The notes: generated from the sequence alone by a model not told the origin. A DNA stretch of 64,000 bases from Larus michahellis (GCF_964199755.1 NC_133913.1:6302201-6366200); one strand, 5' to 3'. Shown: positions 33,801 to 48,050, counted from the stretch's first letter. Made by a program: numbers and translations.

Positions 33801-36800
33801 CACAAGGCCACTCCTGAGAAGATAAAGCCTGTCACACAGTCGCTTACAAACTTGTGGCTGGTCGGGATACTACTCTGGCTGCATTGCTAATCCCAAGGGA
33901 TGAATTTGGTTGTTTAAAAAGCAAACAAATGTAAAAAAAGAAAGATATAGATTCTAAAGCGTGAGACTGAAGAGGTTTGTACCGACTGGAGGCTGTTCCT
34001 TAATTCTGCTGTACCTCAATTTCTGCTTCTTTGATACGAAGAGAAGTAAATGAATACTGACTCACTTCTCATAGATTGAAATAATTCTCTACTAATAAAT
34101 TCTGAATGCAGTAATTCCACACCCTCTTAGAAGCCAGAGTTGCAGACCAGTGATGTGATGACGCAGTTATGCTCAACTGCAACAATTAGCTCCTTCCTAT
34201 CCCTTTGGTTTCTACGCAAGAAGTTAATGTCTTTTTGTAGTGACTGGGCCAAACAAATCTCAGTTGTGAAGTTACAAGGAATCAGCTAGGAAGCTTGGAG
34301 TCATTAGCAATGATGTTTAACAAATCTTGGGTTACTGGAGAAGCTATAGGGAGCAGGGGAAAAAGTTCTGTTGAATTGTGGACTGGTTTCATTGATGCCC
34401 AGAGAATGATGGAAAAGCTGACATGAGATGTAATATAAGTCTGTCTAGCTTCAGCTGCAAACTGCTAACTCACATTGCCCATTACCTATTAGAATAAACA
34501 GATATCTGTTCTTGGAATTCTCTTCCTTCCATGTCTGCCGTTTATCTCTCTCTTTGATAAATTAGGTAGGATATGCTTCTCTTTTCTAGGTATGAAGGAT
34601 ACTTTCCATATCTAGAGTCATCCATTTTATGTAGTGACAGAATATGTTCAGTTTTTAAAATCCAAAATAATTATTGCCCATTCTGAATTAATATAAATGA
34701 GAGTCACAAAGCAATTGCAAGGGAATTATTCTCTAATAGGGATGTTCAGAGAGGGGTTTGCTCCTGGCACGGGAGCAAACATGATGGTGATTGAACTAGT
34801 GCAAATTATTCAGTTGCAGAAGACCTAAATAATCTTGTGTGATCAAACCCAGAAGCCAGGTTTAAAGAATACTCTGGATTAGACTGGAACTAAGCTTATT
34901 TAAATAGCATGGCTGGGACTCACGCAAACACTGTGCGGACCCTTCAATACGGGCTTCTCGACTAGGTCCCCAGCAGAGAGGCAGGCACTTCTTGAACTCA
35001 GCTCCCTTATTTCTCCATCGACTGTAAAAAGTACTTGGGAGTGGGTTTTATCAAAGCACACGGGTGTGTAGAGTGTGGAGGGTGAGTCCCTCTCCAGCCG
35101 CAGTGTTGCAATGTTCATCCCCTTTCTCACCGTGGAGTGCACCATGCAGGTGCCTCACTCGGCATTTCTCAGCTCTGCTTCTAGCGGAATCATCACCAAA
35201 CGATACAGTGATGGCACAACCTGCTACTGAAGCCAGCAGGACACACAGAACCTAAAACTACGCCCAGGAGAGCACTGTTAGGAATAGGGCCCTGTACTGG
35301 TAAAAATCTTATATTTTGAAAAAAGAGTGCCTGCCCCGCTTTTTCCCCTGCATCAGTGATCCGATCAAAGCATTCAGACTAGGCTCTGAAGAAAAGCAGA
35401 TGCTGGGAGTGGGGGTGCTTCAACACCGGGTGGTCTTGTATCTCCGTTCCTACAGTTGCCTTTGGGGACTGCTGTGGTGTCCTCTGGGCGAGAGGCTCTG
35501 CAGCCCATCCGCGGTGCCCAGAGCTACCTGGGAGCCCCCTCCCAACACCATCTCTGAGCAATCTGCTCTGCTCAGCCTCTTCTTCCCTGATTAATAATGT
35601 TGCTGTCAGTTTGGATTACAGACCTCTACTTTCTTTGTCTCAGCTTAAAATACTTGTGGTTTCGTATTCTGTCAGAAAAGATATATAAGAGGAGAGCTTT
35701 TCTCAAAGTGCAGATGATGATGGAAAAGGAATGTGTTGCTGCAAATTCCTGCAGAAGTCTTTATTGGATTCCTCGTTACTTATCGAAATACAAAAACGTA
35801 GGGAGGGAGTGAACAGGATGGGGGGAATGGAGAGCTCATAGGAGCCGCGTATTGTGGGGAAGATAAGACAAGCCTGTGGCTTGAACAGAGATAACAGGGA
35901 AAGAGTTTCTACAGTTATCTAGGCAATTTCTTTCATTGTCCTGGTAGGGGAAAAAAAAAACAACCACCCACCACCCAAAACAAAACTGAATGCCCAACTG
36001 AAGTTGATTTTATGGAAATTTAAGTGCCTTGCTTCTTACTGCAGTTGTGACAGGAAGAAATTTCCTGTGGCTGGTTGACTGGACATGGTCCTTCCCACGT
36101 CGCAGAGATCCTCATCAGCTTCTACTGGAGGAACGTCTTTTTTTCAGCCCTGACTTCGCAGTATCAGCTGCCCCTGCAACTCCTGCAGCTCAGCAAACTC
36201 ACTTCTAAAAAACATAAGACCCCAAATTCATCTCAACTCGAAGGCAGAACCAGTCCTTTATAAATCATACATCTTAAGCACCCACATGACATATACCTCA
36301 CGGGATTTATATCTTCTAGCTTTCTTGAAGGAGACAACATGGATGCGACATTTACTTTTTTAAAACATCATTTCCCCTCTCCTTATTTTTTTACATTATT
36401 TCTCAGTCTCACAGATATAGTTTCCTATGAAGGGCTGTCTTTCACTATAGCCGCTACCCCTCTAGATCTCTGTTCCCTGCACATGAGGGATCACAGAATC
36501 ATAGAATGTTGGTCTTAACTCCATTTCAGTTTGCCTTGCTAACTGAAACAACAGGTGTTCCACTTATCAGTCTAAGATTTTGATATTGGCTTAGACTGGA
36601 CACCCATGTCTTACATAGCAAAATCACCCCTGATTTAAACTGATCTCTCTCTACTCATTCTATTGCATTCTCTGTGCAATGGAGATTATTTTCTAACCGG
36701 TAAATATTTGATGACTTGGTAATTCTCCAAAGAAGACCCAAAAAATAGAAGTGTTACATCTTCTAGGGATAAAATATGAAATGTGGATTTGGGGCTGACA

Positions 36801-39800
36801 AAAACTGTGGTGGGGCATAGAAGTATCCATCACTGTCCTTTGCAATGCTGGGATGGACTGAAGATGCTCCTACCAAAATAGGGCATACACAAAGAGAAAT
36901 GGAGGTGGAATTCTTACCAGTTCTGGGAAGAAGGGTAAATCATGATAATAAAATCAAGGTCAACAGCTAATTTCAGAATTGATGATACGAGAATGGTTTT
37001 TGATGTTCCACTCTCAGGGTGCACTTAGTACACAGTAACAAAGAAGAACAATTTCTTTCCAGCAGATAAATCTAACTGTAGGGAATCCTTTTGAGCTAAA
37101 GACTAGCATGACTTAAGATGTCAAACTGAGAAATGGAAGAGAAAGTTGGGAGATTCTTGTGTGAACTCCACAGTTGGAAGACACGGTCAGATAAAGGAGG
37201 ATAAAGTAATGGACAAATTACACAACGTGGGCAAGCAGGCGGAGAGCAAAAGCAAGAAAATTCCTACGTTGGTGGAGAGCATGGTGCCGTGGGCAATATG
37301 GACGATGAAGCAGCATTCCCTCAACCTTCTTTCAGATATGGCTGAACCCCTGCCCTACTTGTTCTGCATTATCCACATCCAGGAAGACGCTTATGGAACT
37401 GTGCTTGTCATCCTAAACCATGCTCGGTCTAGGTGGTTATATCGCACCACCATTCAGTTCTTATCAAACTGCCCTGCATGCCTTGAAAATATCAGTGCCT
37501 TGGAATAAAAAGGGAGAGAAAAAAAAGTGATGTGAGTGGCTGTAGGTTTGTATATTTGATCTCAGTACTAAGCAAAGGAGTTTGATCAAACTGAACAAAT
37601 AGAAGAAGTGGGATTTGTTTACAACACTGATTTATGAGAGGACAATTGTGATAGACCAGTTGAACAGTTTGATGAAACAGCTGTTTTCCTAAAAACCCCT
37701 GAAATCTGAGCTCATTTGAAATGAGTTCTTATCTTGGCTTTTAACATGGAGGAAGACTTTGCTTGGTTGCCATCACCTATAGGTTCAGAAAAGGTATTCT
37801 TTATTCCAGTATCCTTATCATTACCTAATGCAAATTCTCATAATACCGAAACCAGGACTGAACTAGGAGCGTGGCATGAAGTTTCATAATGAAACTTCAT
37901 AATCACTCCCTGCAGACACCTTATTGTCATTGGAGATAACCTGTGTTTTTCTAACCCACTTTATTGACAAGTGAAAACACGATATAGGAATCCTCTTGCT
38001 TCTCTCTTAGCCACCAGGCTTGTTACCCTCACACTGGAGCTGAGCTGCTTTGGTATGATCTCTTCTTGAAAAGTCCATGTCAGCAGTGTCTTAATTTAAT
38101 GTGTTAATAGCCCAAAGCTGGGAGGCACTGCCAAGACAGAAGTAATAGTGATATCCTGGGGCATGTCTCTATGTCCTTGACAAGGTGTAATAGAAAAGAG
38201 ATGTAATTCAGGAGGACAGAATGGAAAGATGTACATTTACAAACTCCTAACAGTGCCTTCTGCTATCAATTTGGAGTTTGTCTCTGGAAAGCATCAGGGG
38301 AGAAGAAAAGCTTATGAGTAGAGTCAACCCCTGAACAGATCTGAAACTTCATATGAAGCAGCCATGAAAAACAGAAGTGAGATGTTTAGTGTGTGGGAAG
38401 AGTAGGGGGGAGAAAGAGGATGGGAACTGCACAAATATAGAAGGCTTGTTGCCATCAGATTGCTTCAGTCTGGTAGCGGCTAGCTGTTAATAAGTTTGGC
38501 ACCCTTAATGGTGCTACTTAGGAGGGTAATTTCTTATGTGTGTTACCGCTCTCTGGTACAAGGAGAGGGCTATAACCCTGAAAGAAATTTTCTGAGCATA
38601 TCGATTCTTGCTTGTCAGAAATTACAAATAAAAGACATAAATATTTTTAATCCAGTATGTAATTGCTCCTGTGTTTTGCTAGATTTCTTGTCAGAAATTA
38701 CAAATAAAAGACATAAATATTTTTAATCCAGTATGTAATTGCTCCTGTGTTTTGCTGGATGACAAACAAGGGCACAGCCATCAGCAGCCACCCTTTCCCA
38801 TATGGAGGAGGAACAGAGGAGCAGATGAGAAATTCATCTGTGGCCAAGAGCTAGTGTGGAGAACCCAGAGACTACAGAGCAAATTAGAGGATATGCCCTG
38901 CATATCCTCAGGGGCTTCAGTCACTCCCCCTGGAATAGGCACTAGCCTTGTAGTAAGTGTCCTCTGTTGGGTCTGACATAGGTGGAAAAGGTCTACCTCC
39001 CCATCCCAAGCCTGTCTGCCTAAGGCTGCTTTGAGCATGGTGATTTCCATGTATCCATTTCTATTTCAGCGGCCAATTAATTGATTCAAGTGTTACTGAT
39101 CTTGGTACTACCACGCATGACTTCATTAAGTCTCTCAACAAAGTTCTTGTTACTCCAGGCTCTTGCACTGGTATCTTGAATGATCTTTTCAATTGAGTAA
39201 TTTCTTCCTGCCATGTAAGTCTATTCTCATATCACCACTGAGGCTTCATTCATACACAGAGCGGTGCCCACCAGATGGACCCTGGATGAAACCTGGACAA
39301 AACCCAGTATTGTTTAACCAGTTGCTTTCTCTTATAGAAATTATTTCCCTTAGGGAAATTTATCTTTATTCTGGTCTCTAGGAAGCACTGCTGGTATCTA
39401 GTCCATGGGACATGATAGCAATGGAGCTATCCAGATATCTTCTAAGCTCACTCGTCTTTTAATTTTCTTTTTGCTATCTTCTTCCACAGTTATGTTATCA
39501 ACCCCTTCTTTTGTTGTTCCCAAATGCTCCTTTTACTCATTGGTCAGAGAGAAGTTCCCTTATTGGCCGTAAAACCCATTTCTATTGCTATTTTCTGTTG
39601 TCTGTTCTGGTCTGAGTTCCCTCACTGTTGTTGGCAACCCCACTTTTTGTCGTATATGAGGACCTCAGATCTTGGATTGCTCTAGCTTTGGAGAAGTTCC
39701 TCTTTGGTGGGGGCCAGTGATTCTCCTGATCTTTTCCACTCCCTGTGTGCATTTCCATTCTAGCACAGTCTTCCATCAAAATTGAGCATAGATTTTAGGG

Positions 39801-42577
39801 GTTGGGTAAGCAGTGAAATGCAGTTGTCTCCAGATTTGCACCTGGAATTTCTAGGATCTTGCGCTAGTGCCTGGCCAGACACCAGGGGTTGCAGACAGAT
39901 TGTAGAGAGGACAGTTGTCCTATTAGTGCAAGAGCAGCTTCTCTGTGGCACAGGATGGGTATCACAGGAAGAAAAGGATCTAGGCAAGCACCGAAGGGGC
40001 TATGTCCAGGGCACACTTTTTCATCCCTCCCCCCTTCCTTATTACACTCGATACCTAAGAGCAGCCAAACTGAGAGCCAGGGGAGCAAGAACAGGTAGGA
40101 CAGGTCTGCTGTGCCTGTGGCTTTTTCATGTGCCTACACCCAGCAGAATGAGAGGTATTGCATGCCCCTCCATCGTAAGCTGCTGCTAATGATTTCTTCT
40201 GCCCGGAGGACACAGTCGGGATCGATGGAGGGTCAGCCGTTAGACATACATTTCCCAATGCCCAGCATAGCACGCGGGGTCAGGGAGCTAATCATCACTC
40301 CTATCTCGCCTGCCCTGCTGCGGTGTCCAGCCTAGGGCAATTGGAGGTGCATTAAAGATTAAACAAGAGGTGGGGGGTCTAGTGAGTGTGTTGGAGTAAT
40401 TCCAGGGTGGGTGGGCAGTGGTTGGCCCAAGCAAGCGGATTTCTGCTGCAGCGGCCCCTACTTTAGATCTTTCAGCCGAACAAACCAGCGGCATCTCTGT
40501 TGAGACAAAAAAATGCCTCTAGCTAAAATTCCACTATCTGACCTCAGAAGGGCTCCAGCTGTTTCTACCACCAGCATAGCAGCTAGAAGAAGTGTTTTAA
40601 AGAGGTTGGCCATGCTGAAAGAGAAGACCACTTCTTCAGAGGGCCTGGCAGGACTGAGCCTTCCTCTTCCTCCCTCACCAATTTCAGGATAAGAGTGAAC
40701 ACAGTGTGTCCCGAGTGTTGGCTACTCTCAGATGAATGTCTGTCACTTGCCAGCACCATGCCATGTAGATTTACGGCAGGACCTCGACGCCTCTTCTAAG
40801 GTGGGAGGACTAAATTATCGCCTTGCTTGACATACTCATTCCTAATGCCTCCAACCTCTAAAATCAGTACATTGCATCTCCCATCCCTACTCAAATAAAG
40901 ACATTTTCATGGGATTAAGAAAACACCTTCCATTTGAAGTGCTTAATGGCACAGGGTCTCACCCCATGGCTCTGAATACATTGGTGTCAGTCTCGGAGAT
41001 GATTGAGGCAGGCAGTTCACACACCTTTCTCCTTTGCAGGGCTGATCAGCATAGCTTCTAGTGTTAACGTGTCTATTCTGACTCCAATGGTCATGGGAGT
41101 GCATTCATATCTGGCTTGGGCACCCACGAGTCCTCACCGGTAGCTGTGCCTTTAGAGGTGGACCGCAACGCTTGGCACTTGAAGGAGGTAGGAAAATGGC
41201 ATGGCTGGCACTCAGCGATGCTGTCTGGAGCTGTGTGGGCTCAGGAAGCGGGGCTGGCTGATTGCCATCCTGCAGACCCTGCCCTTCGGTTCCCCAGATC
41301 CACAGCTTTTCTGTGAGCCTTGAATTCACCACCTTCATGGTGTAATCAGTAAAAGAAGAGCAGAGGACGAGACTTATCCAGAGTAATGTGCCAAGTCAGA
41401 GTTACAGCCAGGAGGAAAAGGTGGGATTCCCCATTCCTTCTGGCAAGCATTAAAAACTGTACACTTCAGGGATAATCAAATTCAAGGCTCGCCATGTAGT
41501 CAAAGATCCTTCCTAAGGAGTCCTAACACAGTGAGGGCTCTTTGTCAGAGCTTCCTCAACTAATAATTCAATGTCCACACCTGAGCTATTTACTCTGTGC
41601 TCTCTTTATGGTCAGTGGAATAATCAGGCCCCCAAAGGGTGCGTGGTCACTAAGAAAGGCCAAATGAATTGCTCTGAGCCTGTTTGTCTTCACTGAGTAG
41701 GAGCAGAGCCTAGGGTGACTGGCTCACATCTCACATCTCTCCAGAACGCAGATGAATCCCATCCGCGCAGTCTCAGGCCCTGGACACTCACCTGCATGCT
41801 CCTCTTGCTGATTGGCGGTAACGTTTTCACTGGCATTAATGACTTCAGTTGAAACAATTCTGAGCTGTGCTGATCATCTAGGATTGCTTTTGATCACGGA
41901 GCTTCATACTCTTCAGCTAGACTCAATGGTAAAGTGTCCTCTCAACAGGCTCCCGGCCAGGTTTGCCATTGCCAGAAAAGCAATTCAGAACATGGGCTGC
42001 GGTTGCTATTCTTATAAACTGAACATTATGTATTTTGTGTGATACAACGAAGGAAGTGTTATTCATTTACTGGAATTATCCTTTTATCAAGTCAGTTTCC
42101 TATTGCATTTCACCCTTCATTGCACTGGCAGTTCCTTCTTTTAACAAGGCTGTTTCTATTCTTGAAAATATATTTAAGAGGGTTTGCAATTTTACCGTGA
42201 AACACAGAGCGTTTCCTTTTCTTTTTAAAAATGTGTTCCAAGCATCCTTAAATTCTGGAGAAGTTGAAGCAACAATGAACAAAAATATCATGAAATTAAA
42301 AGGTATGAAAAAGGGCCTCACAAGAACTTTCCCTAAATTGTCTTTGAAAAGAATCTCTTTAATTTAAAGCACTTTTTACATGTCAGGTTTTGTTTTCTGT
42401 TTCCCGTTGCAGCCGTTGTTTCCCCGGTCCTGATTTGTGCTGGAAATCTGCTCCTGGTTCCTATTGTAAACTTCTGGTAAGACTCATGAGAGGGATTCAA
42501 GCAGCGGTGACCAAACTCTGCAATGCACGATCCGAAGTGTTCAGTCACACACAACCCTGAATACAGCATTTGTGAGG
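30819..42577. other. Long CR1-poor intergenic interval
   Basis: About 11.8 kb with no recognisable gene. Only a 20-bp CR1 tail-like tip (near 36489) and the tandem duplication at 38611-38760 were seen. A 120-codon + frame at 37146-37508 has no recognised domain. Enhancers for the flanking genes could lie here, but nothing in the sequence alone proves it. Confidence 0.35.
38611..38760 (+). repeat. Near-perfect tandem duplication, period 76 bp
   Basis: The 74-bp segment CTTGTCAGAAATTACAAATA... at 38611-38684 recurs at 38687-38760 with a single visible A/G difference near the end (GCTAGAT versus GCTGGAT). This implies a recent duplication. Confidence 0.92.
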
Positions 42578-42972
42578 AATCATAGAGTGTGTTGGGTTCG
42601 AAGGGACCTCTGAAGGCCATCTAGTCCAACCCCCTGCAGTGAGCAGCGACGTCTTCAACTAGATCAGGTTGCTCAGAGCCTCATCCAGCCTGGCCTTGAA
42701 TGTCTCCAGGGATGGGGCCTCCACCCCCTCTCTGGGCAACCTGGGCCAGTGTCTCACCACCCTCACTGTAAAGAACTTCTTCCTAATGGCTAATCTAAAC
42801 CTGCCCTACTCTCCTTTAAAACCATTGCCCCTTGGCCTATCACTACATGCCCTTGCAAACAGCCCCTCCCCAGCTTTCCTGTAGCCCCCTTCAGGGACTG
42901 GAAGGGGCTCTAAGGTCTCCCCGGAGCCTTCTCTTCTCCAGGCTGAACAACCCCAACTCTCTCAGCCTGTCT
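42578..42972 (-). mobile_element. CR1 LINE 3' region
   Basis: The degenerate reversed tail is followed by GTTGGGTTCGAAGGGACC, then CCATCTAGTCCAACCCCCTG and on to CAACCCCAACTCTCTCAGCC. Confidence 0.92.
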
Positions 42973-45900
42973 GAGTGGATGGCCTACAAAGCAGGACAGC
43001 ATGGCGTAACTGATCAGGCAACAGGTAATGCGAGAGCAAAGAAATAAGGCTTAATTCTGCCTCTCTGGGGGTCACAGGCAGACCATGGGGACAGCACAGA
43101 AGCAACGATCCAAGGCAGGACAGGAATCGGGAAGTGGGGTTGAAAGCCAAGAGTCAAACCACATGTGATCTTGGCACTTTGCAGTAGCTCATTGGGAATT
43201 AGCAGAAGAGAAGCCCCTGCTGTGGGTGTTAGTCAAGCATGGAGATAAAGCTGCAGGAAGGGCAAATTTGTCCCTGGTACGAGTAAACCCTCAGTAGCTC
43301 CACTGGATCTGCTGGGTCCCCTCTGAGTGGGCTCCTCTGCACACATGAGAAGAGATTTCATCATCACAGCTGCATCCTGACTATTTCATAGGGGTTTGTG
43401 TAACCACTTTTTGATTCTTAGCTCTTACATCCTGGTCAATTACAGATTGTTATTTCTATCAGATTTTTTTTTAAGATCAATCAAATTCTCTTCCAGGGCT
43501 TGATCAGTCAGTGGTTGGGGTGGGGGAATCAGTTGTGTGGGCAAAAGCTTATGGGAGGTTTTAGGAGCACGAGGGAAGTTAGGTATATCTTCATGGAGGA
43601 AGGTGAAGGGAAGAGGGTCTTTTTTAAGCTAAGATTTTAAGATGATTGACCACCACGGTGGAGAGCAGCGTGTTCGAGATTTTGTGGGTGAACTTCAGTT
43701 CCAGCAGCCAAGCCATACTAGTAAATACATCCCGTGGATCTTTATGCATTTTTTGCAGTTCCTCTTGACCCATGTCTTGAGTTCCCCCCAGCCTCTCCAA
43801 ACATTGCACCACATAAGCAGAAGCAACAACAACAACAAAAAAGAGATGACTTTAGACCATTTAAACCCACAGATGAAAATTACACTTGAAATAAAAACCT
43901 GACTTGCTGCACAGAGGATTATAATATATATATATATATAAAATATATATATATAATATAATATAATATAAGAAAATTCAGCTAGAACAACTCAGGTAAG
44001 AATTCAATTTTTGACATTCTTCTAAACCCAATTAACCTAATCCAATAATTCTCTCTGGATGGGATGATGAGATGCAGTCAAATTTTCTCCCAAGGACTAG
44101 AAATAATCTGCATGTGTGCTTGTCAGAATAAGTCTCATGAGTAAACAAAGGAGACAGAAGAACATAACAGTTATCCTGGATTAAAAGTCCACCTAAAGAT
44201 ACTCAGGGATCAACATGTGAGCAGGACAAGCAGGTAGGAGACTTGCCCAGGATGCTCTTCCGGTCTCCAGAACTTGCAGTTCAGGGGCTCATGGAGGAAG
44301 ACATCTCTGGAGTAACTGATACCTCTTCAGTAAAGAGAAAAAAGAGATCACTTTAGTCAAGAGATCAGACTTGGGAAGGCAGGTGAAATTGCCTGTGAAA
44401 GTTGACGTTAAGAACCAAATTAATTATTTGGAGTGGTTAGGGTGGCTGTGGAGAAGGGCAAAGTGGAGATGGTTTGTAGCAAGTTGATCAACAACCACGC
44501 TGCCCTTGTAGAAGCACAGCAAGCTGGATGTCATCCCTGGGTCACTGGAAGTTGTGAGTCACCAGCCAGGCTGATGAGACTGAAGTGTTCAATCAGGGGA
44601 GAGTGATGACACAATGGGCTGTTGGCTTGGTTCTTGAGGTGGCAGCTGCCAGATTAGCTTCTACCATACTGAGGTACCCTATCAGGAGAGGTGTCTCAGG
44701 GGTGGACAGGCCAGCACAGCTGGATAGTCCTCTCTTGAAACAACCACATGAAAGATATGGGAAGTTTTATGATATGCCAACAGGAGGTTTAATCTCCGTG
44801 CAGCCATGCAGCTCACACTGCGTTAGTTCAAACAGGACTGTATCCACTCTCACGGTGTGAAAGCACTGTGCAGAGGGCACCATGAGGTACACCACATCAC
44901 TAGACAGCGTCATGTTTGGTTCATAACACCAGGATTGCCAGTTCTTCTACACTGATATTTCATGAGGCAGGAGGTCCTGTCACCAGGGACAGGTAGATCT
45001 CTGCTGACACGTGGGTAGCCCTCTTCTGTGTTGGTTCTTTCTCAAATACTGGTACCTCCTGCTATGCAAGCACACAGGTGCTTCGTTGACTGGGCTTCAT
45101 TCTTTACTCATCCTGTTTCTCTCCATCTTCCTTAGAGATTTCTCCTGGCCACAGTCAGGGACACAGCACAGAGCCTAGAAGTTCTTGGACTTGATTCAGA
45201 TTTGAAAATCCTGTGTCCTCATGTCTAAACCAGGAGGGCTCTGTACAGTCTCTTCATCTCTCAGCTATGTTTAGGTATACTGTGCACACCATGTAATTCT
45301 GGGAAGCAACAGACAGCTGTCTTGCTGCTATTAAATGAGAATGGATTATAGAAATACATAATTTGTGATGTAGTTCAGCAAACAAAAAGAGCAATCAGGT
45401 TAAATATATTCCATTTTGTCTAAACGAGAGTGAATGGCTAGTTGTCAACGAAGTCAAAGACAGGAGAAAAGCCCTCCTACTGAACTGTACCAAAAATTAA
45501 GAGTTAAAGAGAAAGTAGGTTCTTAGACAGCAAGACAAATTGAAGATCCTACATCTGCATTTCAAAGGCTTCATTGTCCCAAGGCAAGACAAACAAAATT
45601 GTATTTGCATATTCACTGACACTGGAACGGTATCCAAAGGCATCAGTCAAATGCAAGAAACTGAGAGAAGGGAGGCGAAATTAGCATACAATGTATTCCT
45701 TCAAATTGAAAAATTAGATGGAAGGAGTAGGAGGGGAAGCTCCTAAGAGAGTCCTTTGATGCTTGTTTTTTCCCCAAAAGGAAAAAGTACACGGGGAAGT
45801 TGTGATTTAAAACTGCAGTTCAGTGATACGCTAAATCTAACTTGAGGGCTTTTAGTGGCGCAGCAGAAATACCACAGCCTCACGACTCAGCGTGCTGAGC

Positions 45901-46750
45901 TGGAATAACCCTTTTGTGCCAGTTCAGACCTGTTCAAATAGGGCTGATTGGCTAACTTTGAGCCAGCGTATTTCATGTCAGATAGGCCAACAGCATGCAA
46001 ACAAAAGTAGCGTTTTGTTGGACCTCCCTTATCTTGTTTGTAGGCCCTTCTTGCTCCCTTCCCACCCATATAATCTTCACGTTGCTGCCTCCATGCATCA
46101 CCACACCCTCCATATGTAGCTCAGGGATATGTTTCTTTCCACTTTGGATATTCAGCATCTTTGGTCCTGTCCTTGTCACGGACCTTCACATGGACCTTGC
46201 CTCGCTCATTGCCTCCACGTCAGGCTTTACTGTCACAATAACATTGTCCCTCTGATACTGCAGTTCAGCATCCTCCCCAAGACAGATCCACACCCCCAGC
46301 CATAGTGAGATCCACTGCAAACAATGTGTCCTCCTTTTATCTCCTGCAGTCACTGTTCTGTTCACCGCAGTTCTGACGACAACCAGGCAGAGGCTCATGT
46401 GGGAGGGCTGCCGTCCTGCGGGGTTGGAGAAGTGTGGGATCAAGGTCAAAGCCCTGGAAAAAGCCTATAGGAAGGACAAGGATACTGGCGGCCCCGCATT
46501 ACCAAAGAGGAATTCTGTCTGTGCAACAAGGATCTTGGCTGGAATTTGTGACAGGGCAGAGACCTTGTATGGAGCATGTGGGGAAAATCTTGCAAGAGTG
46601 TTAAAGTAACTTCTCCTCCATGAAAAAAGTGACAACCTGAAGAAGAGTGTACCTCCGTGGGAAAGCAGCTCTCAAAGAAATTGAACCATAGGAATCACCA
46701 CAGTGCTGGTGGAAAGAGACCCGTGGAAGTCTCCAGCCCACCCTTCCCTG
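42973..46750. other. Intergenic sequence
   Basis: Apart from the AT microsatellite at 43919-43970 no repeat was recognised. The minus strand of 45973-46449 is open for about 159 codons apart from one stop, but resembles nothing I know. Confidence 0.3.
43919..43970. repeat. (TA)n / (ATAAT)n microsatellite
   Basis: Pure AT run with alternating TA and AATAT units. Confidence 0.9.
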
Positions 46751-46814
46751 GAGCAGGTTGGTTGGACTTGATGATCTCAAAGGTCCTTTCCAACCATGAA
46801 GATTCTATGATTCC
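46751..46814 (+). mobile_element. CR1 LINE 3' tip
   Basis: GGTTGGTTGGACTTGATGAT, then AAAGGTCCTTTCCAACC and GATTCTATGATTC. Confidence 0.85.
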
Positions 46815-46897
46815 CAGGACTAGATCAGGATAACCAGGGCTTTGTACAACTGAACCCTGTAAATGATGAAGGATAAAGACTCTCTTGACATCTGGCC

Positions 46898-47480
46898 CAG
46901 GGCTGCATCACCCTCCTGCAGAATCACTGTTTCCTAATGCCTAACCTGAACCTCCTAAGCTCCAGTTTGTGTTTGTTGACCCTTGCTGTAGTGCCTGGCA
47001 CTAGTGAGAACAGTCTGCCTCTGCCATCCTTGTAATGGCCCTTCAAAAATTTATATACTGCTCTTAAGACACTGCTCAGTCTCTTTTCAACCCGCAGAAG
47101 AGGTGAAGCCTTCTCTCCGACTCTCTGCTAAATCAGCCCTGCTCCCTTTACCTCTCCCAGCAGATCTTGTGCCCCAGGCCTTGACCATCTTGGTTGCCTT
47201 GACTGATCCCTTTCCAGTTTCTCCACATCCTTTCTGAACTGGGAGCTCAAAATTGAATGCAGTGTTCCAGGTGCAGCCTTCCCAGCACCGAGCAGAGGGG
47301 CAATACTTTCCTTCTACTATCTGGCTGTGCTCCTCCACATACAGTCCAGCAAGAATTTTGTCTTATTTGCAGTGAGAGTGACTGCCAGCTCACCTTCACC
47401 CTGGCATCCACCACCACCCCCAGCCTTTGGCAGCAGGATTCTTGCTCAGCCAGTTTGCTCCCAGCCCGTAGCAATGCACG
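46898..47480 (-). mobile_element. Old diverged CR1, first part
   Basis: TTTCCTAATGCCTAACCTGA through CAGTGTTCCAGGTGCAGCC and GGCATCCACCACCACCCCC match the order of a reversed CR1 3' UTR and ORF2 end, clearly more diverged than other copies. It seems to resume at 47822 after an interruption. Confidence 0.7.
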
Positions 47481-47714
47481 GGTAATCCCGACCCTGGTGC
47501 AGAATGAGTGAGGAGAAGACTAAGGGGTGACAGATAGTATAACAATGGTTGACTCTTCCTGTATTAACCTCACGAGGTTTTGGCTTGGTCTAGGCTTGAA
47601 GTTTAAGGTCCTCCTGCATTGAGGTTCAGCCATTCTGAGTGTCAAACACCCACCCACCCCCCATCACCCTAATTTAGCATCACCCACAAAGCTGTTGGAA
47701 GTTTAAAGTTTGGT

Positions 47715-47812
47715 GCAACCTGGTCTGATCTCATAGCTGGTGCTGCTTTGAGCTGGGTGTTAGACTAGAGACTCCTGAGATCCCTCGCACCTCGAATGAT
47801 CCTGTGATTCCA
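47715..47812 (+). mobile_element. Diverged CR1 3' tip
   Basis: CAACCTGGTCTGATCTC and, at the end, GATCCCTCGCACCTCGAATG with GATCCTGTGATTCC resemble a + strand CR1 end. It lies between the two parts of the older minus-strand copy. Confidence 0.6.
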
Positions 47813-47821
47813 GGTGAGTTC

Positions 47822-48050
47822 ATATCACAGTGGAAGTCACCGGCAAAGTTTTTGAGCCATATGGGCCCACATAGCAACCCCTGAGGAGTGACCCCGGCAC
47901 TGCCAGCCACCAGCTGGGCATCATGTCATTGGTGACCATCCTCTGAGCCCAGCAGTTCAGCTGAATTGTCTGCCTTTCCAGCCCATATTTTCTCAGCCTG
48001 ACAATGAGACTGCTATGAATCACGGTGCAAAAGCCTCTTCCGTTTTTCAT
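47822..48050 (-). mobile_element. Old diverged CR1, second part (ORF2-derived)
   Basis: The sequence TCAGCCTGACAATGAGACTG and CACGGTGCAAAAGCC corresponds to the CR1 ORF2 region that normally reads, in reverse, as a call about retained sequence upstream of the 3' UTR. It likely continues the copy at 46898-47480. Confidence 0.5.

Noticed and set aside
36489-36513. CR1-like tail CACAGAATCATAGAATG
   Set aside because: Only about 20 bp match, too short to call an element.
37146-37508. Plus-strand frame of 120 codons in the intergenic region
   Set aside because: No recognised family and no promoter or splice context.
46397-46609. Plus-strand frame of 70 codons after a good acceptor near 46352
   Set aside because: The frame after the acceptor and the ATG-led frame differ, and the donor is weak; no coherent exon model.
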